Part shown: positions 32,500-36,298 of the stretch, piece after piece
How positions within the stretch are numbered: the stretch's first letter is position 1
How the letters are laid out: each line of letters begins with the position of its first letter
Assembly: GCA_905235115.1 (NCBI GenBank)
Contig: CAJOKT010000029.1
Location: 1 to 36,298 of the forward strand
DNA: 36,298 bases
Direction: 5' to 3'
From: an uncultured Peptostreptococcaceae bacterium
GTDB lineage: Bacteria; Bacillota; Clostridia; Peptostreptococcales; Anaerovoracaceae
The notes under the pieces: generated by a model
The model's database searches: none
Told to the model about the DNA's origin: nothing
Seen by the model: the letters and a program-made list of their open reading frames with translations, nothing else
Program-made: the position numbers and the translations under genes

Positions 32500-32709
32500 A
32501 TGAAGACAGTAGACGCAAGAGGCTGCGCATGCCCGCAGCCCGTGCTCATGACGAAAAACGCCATGGCCAGGGACAACAACGTTGAGGTGCTGGTAGACAA
32601 CAACACAGCCAAAAACAACGTTGAGAGATTCGCAAAAAACCAGGGCGCAACGGTTACCATCAAGGCAGCCGATGCCCCCGATGAATACGTGATCACCATA
32701 GAGAAATAG
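32500..32709 (+). CDS. TusA/YedF-like sulfur (selenium) carrier protein
   Basis: 69 residues from ATG 32500, seven bases after AGGTG; ATG 32494 overlaps the yedE stop and is closer than a ribosome binding site allows. A TusA/SirA fold with the carrier motif CACPQPV (C9, C11), where the CPxP cysteine holds the persulfide or selenide. Only the TusA domain is present, not the longer YedF. It is translationally coupled to yedE and followed 2 bases later by DUF3343. It presumably shuttles sulfur or selenium from the (now broken) cysteine desulfurase. Confidence 0.88.
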   Translation: MKTVDARGCACPQPVLMTKNAMARDNNVEVLVDNNTAKNNVERFAKNQGATVTIKAADAPDEYVITIEK

Positions 32710-32711
32710 AG

Positions 32712-32954
32712 ATGTATCTGATTACTTTCCATTCACAGTTCGACTCAAACGTTTTCAAAAGAAAAATGAAAGAATACGGTGACGTCAGGCAGAAGCCCGT
32801 GCCGCGTTCGCTTTCGTCCGCGTGCGGGACATGCTGTGTCTTCACGCCCTCCGATCCCTGGTTCAACATGGAATCGGTCTTCACCAAGTCTTTTGAAAAG
32901 GTGTACAGAATCCGGGAGGACGGCTCGTACGACCTCCTGTGCGCAAAAGATTGA
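32712..32954 (+). CDS. DUF3343 protein (putative Se/S carrier-like)
   Basis: 80 residues: MYLITFHSQFDSNVFKRK opening, the PRSLSSACGTCCVF cysteine cluster and a short C-terminal strand (YDLLCAKD). DUF3343 proteins habitually follow yedE/yedF genes and are thought to take part in selenium or sulfur handling. The gene starts 2 bases after the carrier gene and ends the module, followed by a terminator. Confidence 0.85.
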   Translation: MYLITFHSQFDSNVFKRKMKEYGDVRQKPVPRSLSSACGTCCVFTPSDPWFNMESVFTKSFEKVYRIREDGSYDLLCAKD

Positions 32955-32978
32955 TCATCAGAAAGCATATCGCAAGAG

Positions 32979-33000
32979 ACCGCTTCGGCGGTTTTTTGTT
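32979..33000 (+). terminator. rho-independent terminator
   Basis: ACCGC-TTCG-GCGGT with the UUCG-type loop, followed by TTTTTTGTTTTG. It ends the yedE module. Confidence 0.85.
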
Positions 33001-33130
33001 TTGTCAAAATATACTTTCAAATATAGCCTGATATGTGAGATAATACAGTTGTAAACGGAACTGTTCAGAATATAGAGGTCATTACTGCACAGCGGCCCGG
33101 ACCGCAGGCGCAGTCTGAGAGGTGAACATC

Positions 33131-34702
33131 ATGTCAAACCCCAATTCTATTTACAACATAATCAAAGACAACGCAATTGACGGCAGGCTTCCCGGAGACT
33201 TTTCCCTGCCGAAGCCGAAGGACAGCGACCAGGACATTCCATTTGCTGACGGCGCCATGGATGGAATATATCTCTATCACATGGAGCACAGCGGCCTGAC
33301 GGGCGAGCAGAGGGCAGTAATGGAGCTGGCTGTGGACTACATGAATCAGGCGGACCTGACCGGCGCAGATGCGGCTTTCAAAAAACTGGGCAGCATGGCC
33401 GGAGCCATCTCCGTGGTGGACGAGCTGCAGCGCTACATAGTTGCTCACGCAGTGAACCCCAATGATAAGCCGGATCCCGGCGATCCCAACGCCATCAGAC
33501 TCAGGCTTAAGAACATCTGCGACACCGCCCGCGTCCTGATCAGGGAATCCGAAAACAAAGAGTCCGTCAAGTTCGGCCTCGAGGTCTGCGAGATATTCAG
33601 GTCCCAGCCTGACGACGTCAAGGAGATCATCACCACCTTGGGCCTCAGCGATGAATTCACGATCTTCGCCGTGTGGAACATGCTGAACTGGGAGGACGGC
33701 AACGCCAGGATCTTCGACCTCATCAGGAAGGTGAGAGGATGGGGCAGAGTGCATGCTCTGGAAAAGCTGGAACCGGACACCCCGGAGATCCGTCACTGGA
33801 TCCTCATGGAGGGGACGGACAACGATGTCATGCCCGCGTATTCCGGCCTTACGGCATGGATCAAGTCCGGTGCGCTGGATGTTCTGAGGGGAGAACCAAC
33901 TCCCGAAGAGTTTCATGCAGTAAGCTATATAATGGACGCACTGCTTGACGAGGGTCCGGTACCGGGGCTCTCTGAGGTGGAGGATGCTGAAGGTGCACTG
34001 AATTCGTATCTGGATCAGGCGGTAAAGCAGGAGCTCAACGCGGACGAGTACGAAACGGTCATGAGCATCCTGAACAGGGATTCGGAGGAAAAGACGGAGA
34101 TGCCTTCCGTCAGGGCAAGATGCGAAGAGATACTTAACTCGCCCGAATGCATGGCTGCCGCTATGGCGGCGGTCACGGAGGGCAGACATTTCGGGCTGGC
34201 GGACAGCCTGGAAATAGATTACGCCGGGAAGCTTTTCGAACTCATGAAGGACGATTTCGACAAATACCACGCTCAGTGCTGGAGGCTCATGGATAAGGAT
34301 GAATATGTGGATCCAGTGATAGACCTGTTCACCGAGAGGCTTCCTCTGGAAGTCATGAAGAGCAGACCCACCACGAATTCAGGCCTGGGCCCGGAGTTTC
34401 AAGAGTACTCCAAACTTCTTTTCATTCTGCAGGAACTGGACGACCATCCCGGCAAGGGCGAGAAGCTGCTGATCACCGGACTGAACTCGCCTGTGGTGAA
34501 CAACCGGTTCATGGCAGTAAGGGTGCTCAAAAACTGGACGCACAGGCTGTCCAGACCTCTCAGGGAAATATCGCCCGGGATCAACGCGGAACTGTACAAG
34601 CTGCCTTCTGCAGAACCCATTCCGGAGCTGAAGTCCGACATGCTGGACCTGCTCCGGGGTAAAATATACACTGCTACGGATCTGAACCCGGACGCCAACT
34701 GA
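33131..34702 (+). CDS. large helical protein of unknown function
   Basis: 523 residues from ATG 33131 (GAGAGG 8 bases upstream; GTG 33122 overlaps it). Almost entirely predicted alpha-helical and acidic, soluble, with no signal peptide or membrane segment. Helical pairs suggest a HEAT/TPR-like scaffold: residues ~45-115, and again ~325-350 and ~400-480 with NNRFMAVRVLKNWTH, a HEAT-like repeat. GC-rich coding usage, like the P-loop and VanX genes. I do not recognise a family. It is transcribed alone between two terminators. Confidence 0.6.
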   Translation: MSNPNSIYNIIKDNAIDGRLPGDFSLPKPKDSDQDIPFADGAMDGIYLYHMEHSGLTGEQRAVMELAVDYMNQADLTGADAAFKKLGSMAGAISVVDELQRYIVAHAVNPNDKPDPGDPNAIRLRLKNICDTARVLIRESENKESVKFGLEVCEIFRSQPDDVKEIITTLGLSDEFTIFAVWNMLNWEDGNARIFDLIRKVRGWGRVHALEKLEPDTPEIRHWILMEGTDNDVMPAYSGLTAWIKSGALDVLRGEPTPEEFHAVSYIMDALLDEGPVPGLSEVEDAEGALNSYLDQAVKQELNADEYETVMSILNRDSEEKTEMPSVRARCEEILNSPECMAAAMAAVTEGRHFGLADSLEIDYAGKLFELMKDDFDKYHAQCWRLMDKDEYVDPVIDLFTERLPLEVMKSRPTTNSGLGPEFQEYSKLLFILQELDDHPGKGEKLLITGLNSPVVNNRFMAVRVLKNWTHRLSRPLREISPGINAELYKLPSAEPIPELKSDMLDLLRGKIYTATDLNPDAN

Positions 34703-34713
34703 GCAGAGCAAAT

Positions 34714-34772
34714 AAAAGAGGAGGGTATCTCTCAAGGTCTGACTGATGACCTTTTGAGACACCCTCTTTTTG
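34714..34772. terminator. bidirectional rho-independent terminator
   Basis: A long stem: AAGAGGAGGGT with ACCCTCTT and CTCAAGGTC with GACCTTTTGAG, loop TGACTGAT, T-rich on the right (CTTTTTG) and A-rich on the left (AATAAAAG). It terminates the unknown gene and the convergent sirtuin gene. Confidence 0.85.
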
Positions 34773-34777
34773 CTGAT

Positions 34778-35692
34778 TTAAATGTCTGCCAGGATTTCTC
34801 CGATGTCGCTGTCGATCAGGATCGCCCGGTCACGGATCTGGCCGGGGCACACCGACTCGCCGAGGTTGATGGACGCGAAGGTGGCGCGGGGATCTTTTGC
34901 GGTCATGCTCCAGAAGGGATATTTGATGATTCCCGGGGTGTTGTAGCCGACCCCCAGTTCCAGGAAGAGGGTGCTGCCTGTCAGGGAAGTCAGGAACTCC
35001 CGGTAACGTTCGGCCGCTTCATGCCAGCCCTCATCTTCCACGAATCTGTCATCGGACCTCAGGTTCATGGTGAGGGGCTTGCCGCAGACAGGACAGACGG
35101 GCAGCAGTTCAGAAGGCACAGTCATGCCGGCCTGAACTCCCTCAGGAAGTGAAAGATCATTGCCTTCTCCGATCTCCCAGCCCTGGGCGAGCACCATGCT
35201 GCGGATGATATCCTCATTGTCATAGGTCCTGCTGTGGCAAGGTTCACTGCACTGGAAAAGACCGTAATCGCCCTGGGTGTAGAACAGCCTGTCCTTGCTG
35301 AATCCTGCCTTCTGGAAACAGTGGTCCACGTTGGTGGTTATGACGAAATAGTCCTTGTCCTTCACCAGTTGGTAAAGACGGTCATATACCGGCTTCGGAG
35401 CGTCCATGTAGCGGTTCACCCAGATGTATCTGCTCCAATAGGCCCAGAACTTTTCCTGGGAGAGATAGGGGTAGAAGCCCCCTGAATACATGTCGCTGAA
35501 GTGATAATTCTCCGCAAAATCAGAGAAATATTTCTCGAAACGCTCACCGCTGTAAACGAATCCCGCGGAGGTTGAAAGACCTGCTCCGGCGCCGATGACC
35601 ACATGTTCCGCATCGGCCAGAACCCGTTTCAGTTTTAGTATGTTACCCGAGTAATTCCCGGTAGATCTTGCGATCGACATCCTTGAAAACAT
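34778..35692 (-). CDS. SirTM-like sirtuin (class M, probable protein mono-ADP-ribosyltransferase)
   Basis: 304 residues. The sirtuin NAD loop is GAGAGLSTSAGFVYSG (34-49) instead of the usual GAGxSxxSGIPDFR, followed by FSDMYSGGFYPYLSQEKFWA, the SirTM signature. TTNVDHCF has N121 and D123. The residue that is the catalytic histidine in deacetylases is Q140 in YTQGDYGLFQC, as described for SirTM enzymes that ADP-ribosylate lipoylated carrier proteins. Zinc cysteines are C148 and C152, with the CPVC pair near residue 200. RBS GAGGTGA. Classic SirTM operons add a macrodomain, a GcvH-L carrier and LplA2; none is adjacent here, though lplA and lipoyl carriers lie 13-29 kb away. Family call is good; activity is inferred. 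Confidence 0.82.
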   Translation of the reverse strand: MFSRMSIARSTGNYSGNILKLKRVLADAEHVVIGAGAGLSTSAGFVYSGERFEKYFSDFAENYHFSDMYSGGFYPYLSQEKFWAYWSRYIWVNRYMDAPKPVYDRLYQLVKDKDYFVITTNVDHCFQKAGFSKDRLFYTQGDYGLFQCSEPCHSRTYDNEDIIRSMVLAQGWEIGEGNDLSLPEGVQAGMTVPSELLPVCPVCGKPLTMNLRSDDRFVEDEGWHEAAERYREFLTSLTGSTLFLELGVGYNTPGIIKYPFWSMTAKDPRATFASINLGESVCPGQIRDRAILIDSDIGEILADI

Positions 35693-35803
35693 TGAAGATC
35701 ACCTCGATACTGCTTTATGTTTCTGCCTTGCAGTCTCTGACCATCTGAAACTCCGTTAACATGGATCAGTTAGACCGAAATATACACTGATTGCAACGTT
35801 GGT

Positions 35804-36298
35804 CTATTCTTCTTTCTGCTCCGCAAAATATATGCCCCATTCCTTAGACTGCTCAGGAATGACATATACCGTTTTACCATCAACCTCATATGTCCCCGTA
35901 CAAGCTGCCATCGTCAATAAGACGTTGGATCTGTTTGTCGTTTTCATCCACTATTCGATTGTAAGCAATGTCAGCGACAAACAGGAAGTTGTCTATATCT
36001 TCTGACTGTTCATCACCGCAACCCCGCCTGGTCGTACGCCAGGTGAAGATTATTGTGCGTCACGATATAACAGCGGCTTTCTTCGTAATTGTAGACCGCG
36101 GGATGACCTTTTTCCGCGCAGCGCAGCGCCTGCACAAACGCATCCTTCTGTCCGCGCTCCGAAAGTTTTGGGTCACATGCGGCATTCAGCGCGCTTTGTA
36201 AGCCTTTTTGAAATGCACGCAGATCCTCATATTCGTCTTCAATCAGATTTTTCGCGAGTCGTTGTGTCAGGATCTCCCGCAGTTCATTGGAGATTCTG
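35804..36298 (-). pseudogene. partial, twice-frameshifted gene of unknown family
   Basis: The gene enters from the right edge on the minus strand, so its N-terminus is outside the window. Segment 1 (36013-36298) reads EYEDLRAFQKGLQSAL ... CYIVTHNNLHLAYDQAG. Segment 2 reads DEQSEDIDNFLFVADIAYN ... QRLIDDGSLYG. Segment 3 reads TYEVDGKTVYVIPEQSKEW ... FAEQKEE, with its stop at 35804-35806. Each switch of frame falls in a four-C run (36022-36025 and 35894-35897), and deleting one base from each restores a single open frame. Arg codons are mostly CGN and Ala codons often GCG, unlike neighbours, which may mark foreign origin. I do not recognise the family. Confidence 0.6.

Noticed and set aside
25495-33130. 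Similar GC-rich leaders (CAGC-x-GCCCGG near 25535 and 33090) as a shared riboswitch
   Set aside because: The resemblance is a few bases and I could not draw a common secondary structure or match a known riboswitch.
33134-34270. 378-codon ORF on the minus strand opposite the large unknown gene
   Set aside because: The plus-strand frame has an RBS, terminator and coding-like composition; the antisense frame is open because the GC-rich gene has few stop codons in that phase.

Overview
The window looks like the chromosome of an anaerobic, fermentative Firmicute of the class Clostridia. Ribosome binding sites are AGGAGG-like, promoters fit a sigma-A consensus, and Arg codons are mostly AGA/AGG. 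It carries an oxygen-sensitive 4-hydroxybutyryl-CoA dehydratase, a YedE/TusA-like/DUF3343 selenium-type module, and a SirTM-type sirtuin. The genus cannot be named from sequence alone. No rRNA, tRNA, CRISPR array or insertion sequence was recognised.

Layout. (1) 1-2450: an AAA_14/DUF4143 ATPase on the minus strand and a stand-alone MetRS-type tRNA-binding domain flanked by short GATAC repeats. (2) 2471-20329: a catabolic island bracketed by two paralogous LuxR-type regulators with the same unusual N-terminal sensor. Inside are 4-hydroxybutyryl-CoA dehydratase (abfD), two zinc alcohol dehydrogenases, an iron alcohol dehydrogenase, an MFS transporter, a 4-hydroxybutyrate-type CoA-transferase with a 3' frameshift, dihydrolipoamide dehydrogenase, and TWO copies of a four-gene 2-oxoacid/acetoin dehydrogenase block (lipoyl carrier, E2 catalytic domain, E1 alpha, E1 beta). 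In both blocks E2 is split: the lipoyl domain is a free 78-residue protein, the catalytic domain is a separate gene, and no peripheral-subunit-binding domain is visible. (3) 20439-25271: a metallo-beta-lactamase-fold protein, lipoate-protein ligase (the likely supplier of lipoate to the carriers), a GntP-like permease, an HSL-type esterase and a small membrane protein. (4) 25460-27483: a P-loop protein of unknown role and a VanX-type D,D-dipeptidase. (5) 27505-31640: a probable RiPP cassette with an 82-residue five-cysteine peptide, a radical SAM/SPASM maturase, an ABC exporter and a small DFYG-repeat protein. (6) 31647-33000: a damaged selenium/sulfur module in which one junction removes the 5' parts of both a cysteine desulfurase gene and yedE. 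(7) 33131-36298: a large unknown protein, a SirTM-like sirtuin, and a partial, doubly frameshifted gene at the right edge.

How the genes may work together (inference). AbfT-type CoA-transferase and AbfD would convert 4-hydroxybutyrate via 4-hydroxybutyryl-CoA to crotonyl-CoA. The alcohol dehydrogenases and the two thiamine/lipoate complexes would oxidise an alcohol or diol and an acetoin-like or 2-oxo acid substrate to acyl-CoA. E3 (lpd) and lipoate ligase would serve both complexes, and the MFS and GntP permeases would handle uptake or export. The substrate cannot be fixed from sequence. The duplicated split-E2 architecture inside an abfD cluster and the radical SAM peptide cassette are the two most novel-looking systems here.
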